NCBI RefSeq assembly: GCF_000719775.1 | Contig: NZ_JOHR01000004.1 | Location: forward strand, 1 to 64,000 | From: Streptomyces sp. NRRL F-5135 | GTDB lineage: Bacteria > Actinomycetota > Actinomycetes > Streptomycetales > Streptomycetaceae | Direction of reading: 5' to 3' | Length of the DNA stretch: 64,000 bases | Part shown: one piece after another, positions 33,155-41,393 of the stretch | Layout: each line of letters starts with the position of its first letter | How positions within the stretch are numbered: the stretch's first letter is position 1 | The notes under the pieces: model-generated | The model's input: only the letters and a program-made list of their open reading frames with translations | Database searches by the model: none | What the model was told of the DNA's origin: nothing | Made by a program: the position numbers and the translations under genes

Positions 33155-33790
33155 ATGCACCGTCCCCGTCCTTCGGCCCGCTATGTCCTGCCCGAGCTCA
33201 CCGAGCGGACCAGCAGTGGAACCCGCACCCTCGACCCGTATTCCAAGCTGCTGGAGGGGCGGATCGTCTTCCTCGGCACCGCCGTCGACGAGACCGCCGC
33301 CAACGACGTGATCGCGCAGTTCGTGCATCTCGAGTACGCCGCGCCCGACCAGGACATCTGCCTCTACATCAACTCGCCGGGCGGTTCGGTCGACGCCATG
33401 TCCGCGATCTACGACACCATGCAGATCGTCGGCTGCGACGTGCAAACCGCCTGCCTCGGCCAGGCGTCCGCCACCGCCGCCGTGCTGCTGGCGGCGGGGA
33501 CGCCCGGCAAGCGGATCGCGCTGCCCGGCGCGCGGGTCGTGGTGGGGCAGCCCTCGATGGAGGAGCCCGTGCGGGGGCAGCTGTCCGATCTGGCGATCCA
33601 GGCGGAGGAACTGCTGCGCCGGCGCGAGCTGATCGGTTCCCTCCTGGCGCGGCACACGGGCCACGCCGTGGAACGGATCATGGCGGACATCGAGCGGGAC
33701 ACGTTCTTCGACGCCGTCGGGGCCAAGGAGTACGGCCTGGTCGACCATGTGGTGGCGAGCCGCGAGTCCACGCTGCGCGGCGAGCGGTGA
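33155..33790 (+). CDS. ClpP-family protein lacking catalytic Ser and His
   Basis: The 211-residue protein has the whole ClpP fold: [36 protein letters not shown] and [21 protein letters not shown] are typical. The catalytic serine normally lies in GxAAS. Here the stretch is [11 protein letters not shown] (residues 102-112), so the serine column (106) is Ala, with a Ser one place earlier. The catalytic histidine normally in ARVxxHQP is Gly131 (ARVVVGQPS). The aspartate, D182, remains. By analogy with cyanobacterial ClpR it may be a structural subunit in a mixed ring with the main ClpP1P2. A coupled small gene follows (GTGA). The possible operator upstream suggests control by the divergent antitoxin. 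Confidence 0.9.
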   Translation: MHRPRPSARYVLPELTERTSSGTRTLDPYSKLLEGRIVFLGTAVDETAANDVIAQFVHLEYAAPDQDICLYINSPGGSVDAMSAIYDTMQIVGCDVQTACLGQASATAAVLLAAGTPGKRIALPGARVVVGQPSMEEPVRGQLSDLAIQAEELLRRRELIGSLLARHTGHAVERIMADIERDTFFDAVGAKEYGLVDHVVASRESTLRGER

Positions 33791-34104
33791 CGGGCGTGCC
33801 GCCCCCGGAACCGCCGCCGCTGCCCGCCCTGACCCGGGCCGAGGGGGAAGTGGTCGACGCCTATCTGGCCGTCGTGGACCTGCTGGGCCGGATCAATCCC
33901 GCCCGTGGCTCGGACACGTACGGCGCCCTGCGCGCCGCCCAGGCGCTGCCGGCCCGGGTGGCCGCCCTGCGTGACGCACTGGCGGTGATGCACCGGCGCG
34001 GCGAGACCGAGGTGCACGCCGCGACGCTGGGCCGGGCGCTGCGGGTCCTGGACGGGGAGCGCCGGACGGGACGGGTGGCCCTGCCGCCCGCGTGCTCCCC
34101 CTGA
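33787..34104 (+). CDS. small helical protein coupled to the clpP paralog
   Basis: The 105-residue product starts with GTG overlapping the ClpP stop (GTGA). After a Pro-rich start ([17 protein letters not shown]) it forms a helical core, [20 protein letters not shown] and [22 protein letters not shown]. There is no signal or membrane segment and I do not recognise the family. Translational coupling implies equal amounts of the two proteins, so it could be a partner, adaptor or inhibitor of the degenerate ClpP. That is inference from gene order only. Codon use matches neighbours. Confidence 0.7.
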   Translation: MTGVPPPEPPPLPALTRAEGEVVDAYLAVVDLLGRINPARGSDTYGALRAAQALPARVAALRDALAVMHRRGETEVHAATLGRALRVLDGERRTGRVALPPACSP

Positions 34105-34450
34105 GCCGCCCCATGACGCGCACGCACCCGCCGTGAGACCGCCCGGGCCGCCCCCGGATGGCCGCGTCCGTACGGGAGCGCTTCGCTCGTTCGGCGTACG
34201 AACCGGGTGGACGGCGCCAATGAGCGAAGTTGCGCCCGCCGCCCGTATGGGGAAGAGGGCCCTGTTTTCCGCGCAGGTGCGGCCCTCATCGGGGTCCCGG
34301 TGCCGGAGCCGACACACCCGCTCGCCACTCGTACGGACCAGGCGTGACGAACTTCACATATCGTCGTTTCGGCCCGGATATCAACTGATGACGCGTCAAG
34401 ATCCCTGGGACGACAAGCCCCCGCCGCGGCGGCGGGGCGGTCCGGGCGGA
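34105..34450. other. intergenic region upstream of the riboswitch
   Basis: No gene is seen. This stretch must hold the promoter for the riboswitch transcript. A less GC-rich patch with CACATATCGTCG at about 34356-34367 and GATATCAAC at about 34377-34385 is the most likely place, but I cannot define the hexamers. Confidence 0.4.
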
Positions 34451-34623
34451 CGCCGAGTCCTGCCGCCGTTCCGGACGACTGGTCGCGAGAAGTGGATCGG
34501 CAGGAGTGGAGGACCCGAGCAGTACGGGCCGGCCGCGTTCGCGGGCCGACCCTTGGGGTGAAGCCGCGTCAGCGGCCGGGCGTCTTCGCCAGTCCGAACC
34601 CGACAGGTCATCCTTCACAGGCG
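34451..34623 (+). promoter_or_regulatory. c-di-AMP (ydaO/yuaA) riboswitch
   Basis: Several conserved blocks of the ydaO class appear in the right order. They are CGCCGAGTCCTGCC at the 5' end, GGCAGGAGTGGAGGACCC, then CCTTGGGGTGAAGCCGCG, then AGTCCGAACCCGACAGG, and a closing GGCG at 34620-34623 that pairs with the first CGCC. The element ends about 20 bases before the NlpC/P60 start. In Streptomyces this riboswitch usually turns off cell-wall hydrolase genes when c-di-AMP is high. The match is by eye, not by a covariance model. Confidence 0.9.
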
Positions 34624-34641
34624 GCTGACGAAGGGTTGCGC

Positions 34642-35118
34642 ATGAGTGCGCAGGCACATGTCCCGTCCCTGTTGTCCCGTACCGGCGCCGTGTCGGTCCT
34701 CACGCTGGCGGCGGTCGGCGGCACGATACTGGCTCCCGGCGCCACGCCCGAGGCCGAGGCCGCGACGCTCGCGACGCAGGCCATGAAGGTCGCGGCCTCC
34801 AAGAAGGGCTCGCCCTACCAGTGGGGAGCCTCCGGACCCCGGCGCTTCGACTGCTCGGGGCTGACGCTCTACTCGTTCAAGAAGGCAGGGGGTAAGAAGC
34901 TCCCGCGAACCGCCCAGCAGCAGTACAACAACAGCCGCCATATCGGGTCGTCCCAGCGGCGGACGGGAGACCTCGTGTTCTTCCACTACGGCAACAGCGT
35001 CTACCACGTCGGGATCTACGCCGGTAACGGCAAGATCTGGCACTCACCGAAGACCGGCGCCAAGGTGCGGCTGGAGAAGATCTGGTCCCGGAGCGTGTGG
35101 TACGGCCGGGTGAGGTGA
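34642..35118 (+). CDS. secreted NlpC/P60 family peptidoglycan hydrolase
   Basis: The 158-residue protein has a signal peptide (about residues 10-40, hydrophobic core AVSVLTLAAVGGTILAPG, likely cut after AEA) followed by a single NlpC/P60 domain. The catalytic residues are C71 in RFDCSGLT, H122 in VYHVGIY and H134 in KIWHSP. Such enzymes cut D-Glu to diamino acid bonds in peptidoglycan stems. ATG at 34642 has GAAGGG eight bases before it. It is preceded by a c-di-AMP riboswitch and followed by a strong terminator, so it is a single-gene unit controlled by c-di-AMP. Confidence 0.93.
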   Translation: MSAQAHVPSLLSRTGAVSVLTLAAVGGTILAPGATPEAEAATLATQAMKVAASKKGSPYQWGASGPRRFDCSGLTLYSFKKAGGKKLPRTAQQQYNNSRHIGSSQRRTGDLVFFHYGNSVYHVGIYAGNGKIWHSPKTGAKVRLEKIWSRSVWYGRVR

Positions 35119-35162
35119 CCGTACCGCGCGAACCGGCGGGCCGGGGGCGGCCCGGCGGCCGT

Positions 35163-35202
35163 CGGGGCCCGGCCCCGGAGCCTCCCCCGGGGCCGGGCCC
35201 CG
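35163..35202 (+). terminator. hairpin terminator after the NlpC/P60 gene
   Basis: A perfect 16-base-pair GC stem (35163-35178 with 35187-35202) encloses an eight-base loop. It starts 45 bases after the stop codon. Confidence 0.8.
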
Positions 35203-35361
35203 AGGGAGCCCGCGAGTCCGTGACCACCCGACTCCGCGCGCCCCGACCACCCGACTTCGCGAGTCCGCGGCGCCGCGAGTCCGTGAATCCCGTGAGGCCG
35301 TGAGGCCGGGAGGACGGACACGCGGGCAGCGGCCCGTGGTCCGCGGGCGGCCGGCCGGTTC

Positions 35362-35458
35362 AGGGGTCCTTGCGCCATGAGCGTACGATCAGGCCGCGCG
35401 ACCCGGACGGGCGCGGGGCAAGGACCCCTCAGCCCTGGACGGGGGCCCCCGTCCAGGG
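35362..35458. repeat. large inverted repeat and palindrome at the 3' end of the ATP-binding gene
   Basis: AGGGGTCCTTGC (35362-35373) and its exact complement (35418-35429) are separated by 44 bases, and the right arm touches the stop codon of the minus-strand gene. Next to it, 35433-35458 is a perfect 26-base palindrome (arm CCCTGGACGGGGG) inside the last codons. The pair can act as a terminator for the minus-strand gene. Confidence 0.65.
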
Positions 35459-35863
35459 CAGCGCGATCCAGACCGTCTTGCCGCCCTCCGGGGTGGGGAT
35501 GACGGACACCCGGCCGCCGGACTCGGCGGCCAGCGAACGGATGATCACCATGCCCCGGCCGTTGTCCTGTTGAACGGCCGCCGGCAGCCGCTGGGGCCAG
35601 CGCGGATGGCTGTCGGTGACCCCCACGCGCAGGGCCTCGTCCTCCTCCAGTCGCAGCTCCACGGTGAAGGTGGGCGACAGGCCGAAGGTGTGCTGCACGG
35701 CGTTGGTGGCCAGTTCCGAGACGATCAGCCGGACCGTCTCCGCCGTCTCCGCCGCGCAGGGCAGCCCCCACTCGGTCAGCAGCTCCCCGACGTATCTTCG
35801 CGCCGCTGGTACCGACGCGGGCTCGCTCGGCAGGGTGATGGATGCTTCCTGAAGGTCTGCCAT
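35429..35863 (-). CDS. ATP-binding protein (anti-sigma-like HATPase)
   Basis: The 144-residue protein has the GHKL ATPase fold seen in RsbW/SpoIIAB-like anti-sigma kinases. The N box is IVSELATNAVQHTFG, the next motif is VGVTDSHPRWP, and the lid is NGRGMVIIRSLAAESGGR. In Streptomyces such genes often sit beside a DUF5753 HTH gene and a DUF397 gene, as here. They are thought to modulate developmental regulators. ATG at 35863 gives the usual start MADLQEASITLPSEP. It is divergent from the HTH gene across a ten-copy tandem repeat. The last codons form a perfect palindrome. Confidence 0.9.
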   Translation of the reverse strand: MADLQEASITLPSEPASVPAARRYVGELLTEWGLPCAAETAETVRLIVSELATNAVQHTFGLSPTFTVELRLEEDEALRVGVTDSHPRWPQRLPAAVQQDNGRGMVIIRSLAAESGGRVSVIPTPEGGKTVWIALPWTGAPVQG

Positions 35864-36276
35864 GGCGACGCTGTCCCTTTCCCGCCGGACCGGAGCCGGC
35901 ACAGAGCGGATGCCTGCGCGGACGGCCTCGAACCCGCACGGACCGGACCCGCACGGACCGGACCCGTACGGGACCGGACCCGTACGGGACCGGACCCGCA
36001 CGGACCGGACCCGCACGGACCGGACCCGTACGGACCAGGCCCGCCCCGACCGGACCCGAACCGACCGGACCCGTACGGACCGGGCACCGCGCCAGCGTGC
36101 CACTCATGGTGCCGTTCCTCGGGCCGATGCACCGGGATATGCATATATCTGTCGCTCGAAGCGGTGAACCGTACTACGCGAGACCGTATTCGGGCCGCGA
36201 AAAGATAGCTTCTCCGCGCGGTGCCCCTTGGTATCGGCAAGAAGAACCAAGAAGAACGCGGCGAAGGGATTCGGTC
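35864..36276. other. divergent intergenic region of the DUF5753 trio
   Basis: The region holds the tandem repeat described above and then a less GC-rich stretch, about 36130-36240, with GATATGCATATATC-like bases at about 36136-36149. The latter is a likely place for the HTH gene promoter. No other gene is seen. Confidence 0.5.
35934..36085. repeat. ten-copy 15-base tandem repeat in a divergent promoter region
   Basis: Ten units with consensus CCGYACGGACCGGAC run without interruption. Two units (35964-35979 and 35980-35995) are 16 bases long with an extra G, and units eight and nine have diverged. The array fills most of the region between the ATP-binding gene and the DUF5753 gene. It has no spacers and no cas genes nearby, so it is not CRISPR. 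It could bind a protein in phased fashion or simply expand by slippage. Confidence 0.9.
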
Positions 36277-37128
36277 ATGCGGCATATTCCAGAGGTACGT
36301 CGGCGCAGGCTCGGGGACGAATTGCGAAGACTGCGCCAGAGGGCGGGCCTGACGAGCGACGATCTCGCGCGTCTGCTGGGCTGGCACCAGTCGAAGGTCA
36401 GCCGGATCGAGACCGGTGTGAGCGGGGTGAAGGACGAGGATCTGGCCGCCCTGCTCGACGCCCTCGACGTCGACCCCCAACTGCGCGCGCTGCTCGGCGC
36501 GCTGGCCGGGACGTCGAACAACGGACCGGGGTGGTGGATGGCATACGGCGGGGTGATCCCGCCCCAGTACCGGGACTTCATCAGCCTGGAGTCCCAGGCG
36601 TCCTCGGCGCACACCCTGGAGACCTCGGTGATCCCCGGCCTGCTCCAGACCCCGCGCTACGCACGGGCCGTGACCCGGGCGGCGCTGGACGGGCAGCCGC
36701 CGGCGACCGTCGATTCGCTCGTCGAGGTGCGGCTCGCCCGCCAGGAGGTGCTGCGCGCGCCGGCCCCGCTGAAGCTGCACGCCCTGCTCGACGAGGCCGT
36801 GCTGCACCGGCAGGTGGGCGGACCGGGGGTGCTCCGGGAGCAATTACGGACGTTATCGGAGGTCGCGCGGCTCCCTCAGGTCTGTGTTCAGGTACTGCCG
36901 TTCACGGTGGGCGGCTATATCGGACTCACCGGACCTTTTGTTATCTTCTCTTTTCCGCGCATTACTGATCTGGATTTGGTCGTTCTCGACCACTTGACGA
37001 ATAGCCTCTACCTTGAACGGAAAGAGGACATCGAGGCGTACCGCGCCGCCTTCGAATCGATGCGGGCGCACGCGCTCTCACCCGAGAAATCACTGGACCT
37101 CATCGCCGGGATCGGCGACGCCGCGTAG
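36277..37128 (+). CDS. XRE-family regulator with DUF5753 (whiJ-like)
   Basis: The 283-residue protein has an HTH at residues about 12-65 (LRQRAGLTSDDLARLLGWHQ then SKVSRIETG). A DUF5753 ligand-type domain follows at about 95-275, with VIPGLLQTPRYARAV, RQEVL and QVLPFTVGGY. This is the regulator of the WhiJ type, which in Streptomyces works with a DUF397 protein encoded next to it. ATG at 36277 has GAAGGGA eight bases upstream. The DUF397 gene follows 11 bases downstream, so they are one operon. A small region near 36840-36990 is less GC-rich than its neighbours. Confidence 0.93.
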   Translation: MRHIPEVRRRRLGDELRRLRQRAGLTSDDLARLLGWHQSKVSRIETGVSGVKDEDLAALLDALDVDPQLRALLGALAGTSNNGPGWWMAYGGVIPPQYRDFISLESQASSAHTLETSVIPGLLQTPRYARAVTRAALDGQPPATVDSLVEVRLARQEVLRAPAPLKLHALLDEAVLHRQVGGPGVLREQLRTLSEVARLPQVCVQVLPFTVGGYIGLTGPFVIFSFPRITDLDLVVLDHLTNSLYLERKEDIEAYRAAFESMRAHALSPEKSLDLIAGIGDAA

Positions 37129-37139
37129 GGAGCAGCATC

Positions 37140-37448
37140 ATGTCCGCTTGCCTCGCACAGCCCCCTGTCCGGACTCCGGGCGCCCCGCCGCCCCCGCCGT
37201 CCCGCACGTCCTCCGTGCCGGCCCGTGCGCGGAGCCGCGCGCCGGGCCGTACACCGGGACCCGCGCCGCACTGGCGGCGCAGCACCTACAGCACCGGGGC
37301 GAACAACTGCGTCGAGTCCGCCCCGGCCGGCGCGGACGGACTGGCCGTGCGGGATTCGAAGGATGTGCGGCTGCCGCATCTGGTGTTCTCCGCCGCCGCC
37401 TGGACATCCTTCATCGCCGCACTGGACGAGGAGCGCCCGGCCGTATGA
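37140..37448 (+). CDS. DUF397 domain protein
   Basis: The 102-residue protein ends in a full DUF397 domain: HWRRSTYSTGANNCVESA, then VRDSKDVRLPHLVFSAAAW. These small proteins antagonise or partner with DUF5753 HTH proteins, as in the WhiJ and BldB contexts. The first 45 residues are an unusual Pro/Arg/Ala-rich extension, whereas most family members are about 60-80 residues. ATG at 37140 has GGGAG eight bases before it. It is 11 bases after the HTH gene stop and 69 bases before the convergent bioF stop. Confidence 0.9.
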   Translation: MSACLAQPPVRTPGAPPPPPSRTSSVPARARSRAPGRTPGPAPHWRRSTYSTGANNCVESAPAGADGLAVRDSKDVRLPHLVFSAAAWTSFIAALDEERPAV

Positions 37449-37517
37449 GACCGGGCGCCCCGGGGTCACCGCCACCGCCGGCCCCGCCGGTGTACGCGCC
37501 GGGCGGAAGCGTGCGGG

Positions 37518-38663
37518 TCAGCGCGCCGGGGCGGTCGCCGCGACCGTACGTACGGCCGCGGCGATCTGGTCGTCCGTCAGGTCGGCCCGGGCGGTGAGCC
37601 TGATCCGGGAGATCCCGTCCGGCACCGACGGCGGCCGGAAGCAGCCCACGACGAGTCCGGCGGCCCGGCAGTCGGCGGCCCAGCGCACGGCCGCCTCCGG
37701 CCCCGGCGCCCGCACGGACACCACGGCGGCGTCGGGCCGTACGGCCGTCAGCCCCGCCTCGCCCAGCAGCCGGTACAGCGTACGGGCCACCTCGCGGACC
37801 CGCTCCGCGCGGGCCGGGTCCCGGCGCAGCAGCCCCAGGCCCGCCCGCGCCGCGCCCACGGCCGCGGGCGCCAGTCCGGTGTCGAAGATGAACGTCCGGG
37901 CCGTGTTGACGAGGTGCTCGACGACCCGGGCCGGGCCCAGTACCGCGCCGCCCTGAGCGCCGAGGGACTTGGAGAGCGTGAGCGTGGCCACCACGCCCTC
38001 CGCCCCGGCGAGGCCCGCCTCGGCCGGAGTGCCCCGGCCGCCCGGGCCCAGCACGCCCAGACCGTGCGCGTCGTCCGTGATCAGAGCCGCGCCCCGGGTG
38101 CGGCAGGCCTCGGCCAGCTCCGCGAGCGGTGCCGCGTCACCGTCCACCGAGAACACCGCGTCGCTCACCACGACCGCCCGCCGCCCCGGGTGGGCGTCGA
38201 GGGCCGCCCGTACCGCCCCGGGATCGGCGTGCGGGACGACGACGGTCTCGGCGCGGGAGAGCCGGCAGCCGTCCACGATCGACGCGTGGTTGGCCGCGTC
38301 GGACACCAGCAGCGAACCCCGCGCGGTCAGCGCGGTCAGGGCCGCGAGGTTGGCCGCGTACCCGGAGGAGAGGACGAGCGCCGCCTCGAAGCCGCAGAAG
38401 TCCGCCAGCTCCCGCTCCAGTTCGGCGTGGAGCTCGGTGGAGCCCGTGACCAGCCGGGAGCCGGTGGACCCGGCGCCCCAGCGGCGCGCCGCGACCGCCG
38501 CCGCCTCCGTCACCTCGGGGTGGTGCGCGAATCCCAGGTAGTCGTTGCTCGCCAGGTCGAGCAGGTCCGTCTCGGCCGGGCGGGGGCGGAGTGTACGGAC
38601 CAGCCCCGCGCGTTCGCGGCGGTGGGCCTCGTCGTCGGTCCAGTCGAACGGATCCTGCGCCAT
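37518..38663 (-). CDS. bioF: 8-amino-7-oxononanoate synthase
   Basis: BioF joins pimeloyl thioester and alanine in the first committed ring-building step of biotin synthesis. The 381-residue PLP enzyme shows NDYLGFAHHPEV, GAGSTGSRLVTGST, VVSDAVFSVDGD, LITDDAHGLGVLG and the PLP lysine in TLSKSLGAQGGAV. ATG at 38663 is preceded by AAGGACC. It is divergent from bioB, bioA and bioD across 143 bases that contain a symmetric TAGGCT/AGCCTA element. No bioC, bioH, bioI or bioW gene is seen here, so the pimeloyl source is encoded elsewhere. Confidence 0.95.
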   Translation of the reverse strand: MAQDPFDWTDDEAHRRERAGLVRTLRPRPAETDLLDLASNDYLGFAHHPEVTEAAAVAARRWGAGSTGSRLVTGSTELHAELERELADFCGFEAALVLSSGYAANLAALTALTARGSLLVSDAANHASIVDGCRLSRAETVVVPHADPGAVRAALDAHPGRRAVVVSDAVFSVDGDAAPLAELAEACRTRGAALITDDAHGLGVLGPGGRGTPAEAGLAGAEGVVATLTLSKSLGAQGGAVLGPARVVEHLVNTARTFIFDTGLAPAAVGAARAGLGLLRRDPARAERVREVARTLYRLLGEAGLTAVRPDAAVVSVRAPGPEAAVRWAADCRAAGLVVGCFRPPSVPDGISRIRLTARADLTDDQIAAAVRTVAATAPAR

Positions 38664-38678
38664 GAGAGGGTCCTTTTG

Positions 38679-38698
38679 TAGGCTGCTCACAGAGCCTA
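38679..38698. promoter_or_regulatory. symmetric -10-like element between bioF and bioB
   Basis: TAGGCT (38679-38684) and AGCCTA (38693-38698) form an inverted repeat with an eight-base spacer. TAGGCT is a common Streptomyces -10 hexamer, so each strand could carry one and the two promoters would overlap. It might also be a repressor site. Confidence 0.4.
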
Positions 38699-38806
38699 GG
38701 CGGGCGGGGACCAGGGAAGAATGCGGTCGTGCACACACCTGCCGCGGGGGGAGTTGTGGGGTCCCGCCATGGTCGCGGGGCGGTGCCGTGCGTCAGGATC
38801 TCCCCC

Positions 38807-40108
38807 ATGGATCTGCTGAAGACGCTGGTGGAGAAGGGGCTGCGGCGTGAGCTGCCGACCCGTGACGAGGCGCTCGCCGTGCTGGCGACCTCCGACGACG
38901 ACCTGCTCGACGTGGTGGCCGCGGCCGGGAGGGTGCGCCGCGAGTGGTTCGGGCGGCGGGTGAAACTCAACTACCTGATCAACCTGAAGTCCGGTCTCTG
39001 CCCCGAGGACTGCTCGTACTGCTCCCAGCGCCTCGGCTCCACGGCCGACATCCTGAAATACACCTGGCTGAAGCCCGAGGAGGCGTCGCGGATGGCGGCC
39101 GCGGGGGTGGCCGGCGGGGCCAAGCGGGTGTGCGTCGTCGCGAGCGGCCGGGGTCCCACGGACCGCGACGTCGACCGGATCTCGCGGACCATCGAGGCGA
39201 TCAAGGAGCAGAACGACGGCGTCGAGGTGTGCGCGTGCCTCGGGCTGCTCTCGGACGGGCAGGCCGAGCGGCTGCGGTCCGCCGGCGCCGACGCGTACAA
39301 CCACAACCTCAACACCTCCGAGGCGACCTACGGGGACATCACCACGACCCACACCTTCGCCGACCGGGTCGACACCGTGCAGCGGGTGCGAGCGGCCGGT
39401 CTGTCCGCGTGTTCCGGGCTGATCGCCGGCATGGGGGAGAGCGACGCGGACCTGGTCGACGTCGTCTTCTCGCTGCGTGAGCTGGACCCGGACTCGGTGC
39501 CCGTCAACTTCCTGATCCCGATGGAGGGGACGCCGCTCGCCTCGGAGTGGAACCTGACGCCGCAGCGCTGTCTGCGCATCCTGGCGATGACGCGGTTCGT
39601 CTGCCCGGACGTGGAGGTCAGGCTCGCGGGCGGACGCGAAGTGCATCTGCGCACGATGCAGCCGCTCGCACTGCACCTGGTCAACTCGATCTTCCTCGGC
39701 GACTACCTCACCAGCGAGGGCCAGGAGGGCCGGGCGGACCTGGAGATGATCGCGGACGCGGGCTTCGAGGTGGAGGGCGCGGACACGGCCACGCTGCCGC
39801 CGCACCGCGCCGACGGCCGCCACGGGCCCTGCGGGAGCGGCGCCGGCTCCTGCGGGAGCGGCGACGGGGCGTGCGGCGGCGCCGGGCGGACCGGTGATCG
39901 CGCGGACGAGGCGGTCGAGGCGGCGGCGGTCGAGGGGGCGGTGGCCGAGGTGGCGGCCGTCGTGGCGGCGGCTGACGGCTCCGGGGCCGGTACGCGTCCC
40001 GCCGAGGCGCCCGCCACCGGCGCGACCGGGGACCCCGCCGGGGCGCGCAGGGATCTGGTGGCGGTCCGCCGCCGCGGCGCCGGCACCGGTCTGGCCCCCA
40101 ATGCCTGA
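38807..40108 (+). CDS. bioB: biotin synthase with long C-terminal tail
   Basis: BioB is the radical-SAM enzyme that inserts sulfur into dethiobiotin. The cluster motif C65-xxx-C69-xx-C72 is seen in [13 protein letters not shown], and [17 protein letters not shown] and the late [11 protein letters not shown] are conserved. The core ends near residue 340; about 95 more residues follow, first Cys/Gly/Ser repeats and then an Ala/Val/Glu-rich stretch. Many Streptomyces BioB proteins have such tails of unknown role. ATG at 38807 has AGGA upstream. Its stop overlaps the bioA start by eight bases. Confidence 0.95.
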   Translation: MDLLKTLVEKGLRRELPTRDEALAVLATSDDDLLDVVAAAGRVRREWFGRRVKLNYLINLKSGLCPEDCSYCSQRLGSTADILKYTWLKPEEASRMAAAGVAGGAKRVCVVASGRGPTDRDVDRISRTIEAIKEQNDGVEVCACLGLLSDGQAERLRSAGADAYNHNLNTSEATYGDITTTHTFADRVDTVQRVRAAGLSACSGLIAGMGESDADLVDVVFSLRELDPDSVPVNFLIPMEGTPLASEWNLTPQRCLRILAMTRFVCPDVEVRLAGGREVHLRTMQPLALHLVNSIFLGDYLTSEGQEGRADLEMIADAGFEVEGADTATLPPHRADGRHGPCGSGAGSCGSGDGACGGAGRTGDRADEAVEAAAVEGAVAEVAAVVAAADGSGAGTRPAEAPATGATGDPAGARRDLVAVRRRGAGTGLAPNA

Positions 40109-41390
40109 GCTCACGCCCGACCGGCTGCTGGCCCTGGACCGGGCCCACGTCTGGCACCCGTACGGGCCCATGCCGGGCCGGACCGAACCGCTGGTCGTCC
40201 GGTCCGCTTCCGGGGTACGGCTCAGGCTCGCCGAGGAGACCCACGGGCAGCGCGAGTTGGTCGACGGCATGGCCTCGTGGTGGTCGGCGGTGCACGGCTA
40301 CAACCACCCCGTGCTCAACGCGGCGGCGCGGGACCAGCTGGAGCGCATGAGCCATGTGATGTTCGGCGGGCTCACCCACGAGCCCGCGGTGCTCCTCGCG
40401 ACGAAGCTGGTGGAGATCACACCGGAGCCGCTGCGCCATGTCTTCCTCGCCGACTCCGGATCGGTGTCGGTCGAGGTCGCGGTCAAGATGTGCCTCCAGT
40501 ACTGGCGTTCGCTGGGCCGGCCCGCGAAACGGCGGCTGCTGACCTGGCGGGGCGGCTACCACGGGGACACCTGGCAGCCGATGTCGGTGTGCGATCCCGA
40601 GGGCGGGATGCACGGGCTGTGGTCGGGGGTGCTGCCCCGTCAGGTCTTCGCCGGGGCGCCGCCCGCCACGTACGAGGAGGCCTACGCGGACGGGCTGCGC
40701 GCGCTGATCGCGCGCCACGCGGAGGAGCTGGCCGCCGTGATCGTCGAGCCGGTGGTCCAGGGGGCGGGCGGGATGCGGTTCCATCCGCCCGGCTACCTCC
40801 GGGTGCTGCGGGAAGCGTGCGACGAGCACGGAGTGCTGCTGGTCTTCGACGAGATCGCGACGGGCTTCGGCCGGACGGGCACGCTGTTCGCCGCCGAGCA
40901 GGCCGCGGTCTCGCCCGATGTGATGTGCGTGGGCAAGGCCCTGACCGGCGGTTACCTCACGATGGCGGCGACGCTGTGCACCGCGCGGATCGCCGAGGGC
41001 ATCGCGCGGGGCGAGGTCCCCGTCCTCGCGCACGGACCGACGTACATGGGCAACCCGCTGGCCGCGGCCGTCGCCAATGCCTCGATCGGGCTGCTGCTCG
41101 GGCAGGACTGGCAGGGCGAGGTGAAGCGGATCGAGGCGGGGCTGCGCGACTCGCTGGCGGAGGCCGCCTCGGTACCGGGCGTGCGGGACGTACGCGTGCT
41201 GGGCGCCATCGGGGTCGTCCAGCTGGACCACGAGGTGGACATGGCGGCGGCCACCCGGGCCGCGGTGCGCGAGGGCGTCTGGCTGCGGCCGTTCCGCGAC
41301 CTGATCTACACGATGCCGCCGTATGTGACGGACGACGAGGACCTCGCGCGGATCGGCCGCGCGGTCCTCGCGGCGGCGCGGGAGGGCTGA
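40101..41390 (+). CDS. bioA: adenosylmethionine-8-amino-7-oxononanoate aminotransferase
   Basis: BioA converts 7-keto-8-aminopelargonate to 7,8-diaminopelargonate with SAM as amino donor. The 429-residue class III aminotransferase shows [54 protein letters not shown] and the PLP lysine in [11 protein letters not shown]. The ATG at 40101 has no ribosome site of its own and overlaps the bioB stop (ATGCCTGA), so translation is coupled. bioD follows after three bases. Length is standard. Confidence 0.95.
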   Translation: MPELTPDRLLALDRAHVWHPYGPMPGRTEPLVVRSASGVRLRLAEETHGQRELVDGMASWWSAVHGYNHPVLNAAARDQLERMSHVMFGGLTHEPAVLLATKLVEITPEPLRHVFLADSGSVSVEVAVKMCLQYWRSLGRPAKRRLLTWRGGYHGDTWQPMSVCDPEGGMHGLWSGVLPRQVFAGAPPATYEEAYADGLRALIARHAEELAAVIVEPVVQGAGGMRFHPPGYLRVLREACDEHGVLLVFDEIATGFGRTGTLFAAEQAAVSPDVMCVGKALTGGYLTMAATLCTARIAEGIARGEVPVLAHGPTYMGNPLAAAVANASIGLLLGQDWQGEVKRIEAGLRDSLAEAASVPGVRDVRVLGAIGVVQLDHEVDMAAATRAAVREGVWLRPFRDLIYTMPPYVTDDEDLARIGRAVLAAAREG

Positions 41391-41393
41391 GCG

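Noticed and set aside
35934..36085. Tandem repeat as a CRISPR array
   Set aside because: The units are 15 bases long with no spacers between them, and there are no cas genes.
35842..36276. N-terminal extension of the DUF5753 regulator through the tandem repeat
   Set aside because: The frame stays open across the repeat, but the ATG at 36277 has a good ribosome site and gives the family start. The extension is only repeated Arg/Thr/Pro/Gly.
36840..36990. Less GC-rich patch in the DUF5753 gene as sign of horizontal transfer
   Set aside because: The patch is short and lies within a normal family domain. The rest of the gene has typical codon use.
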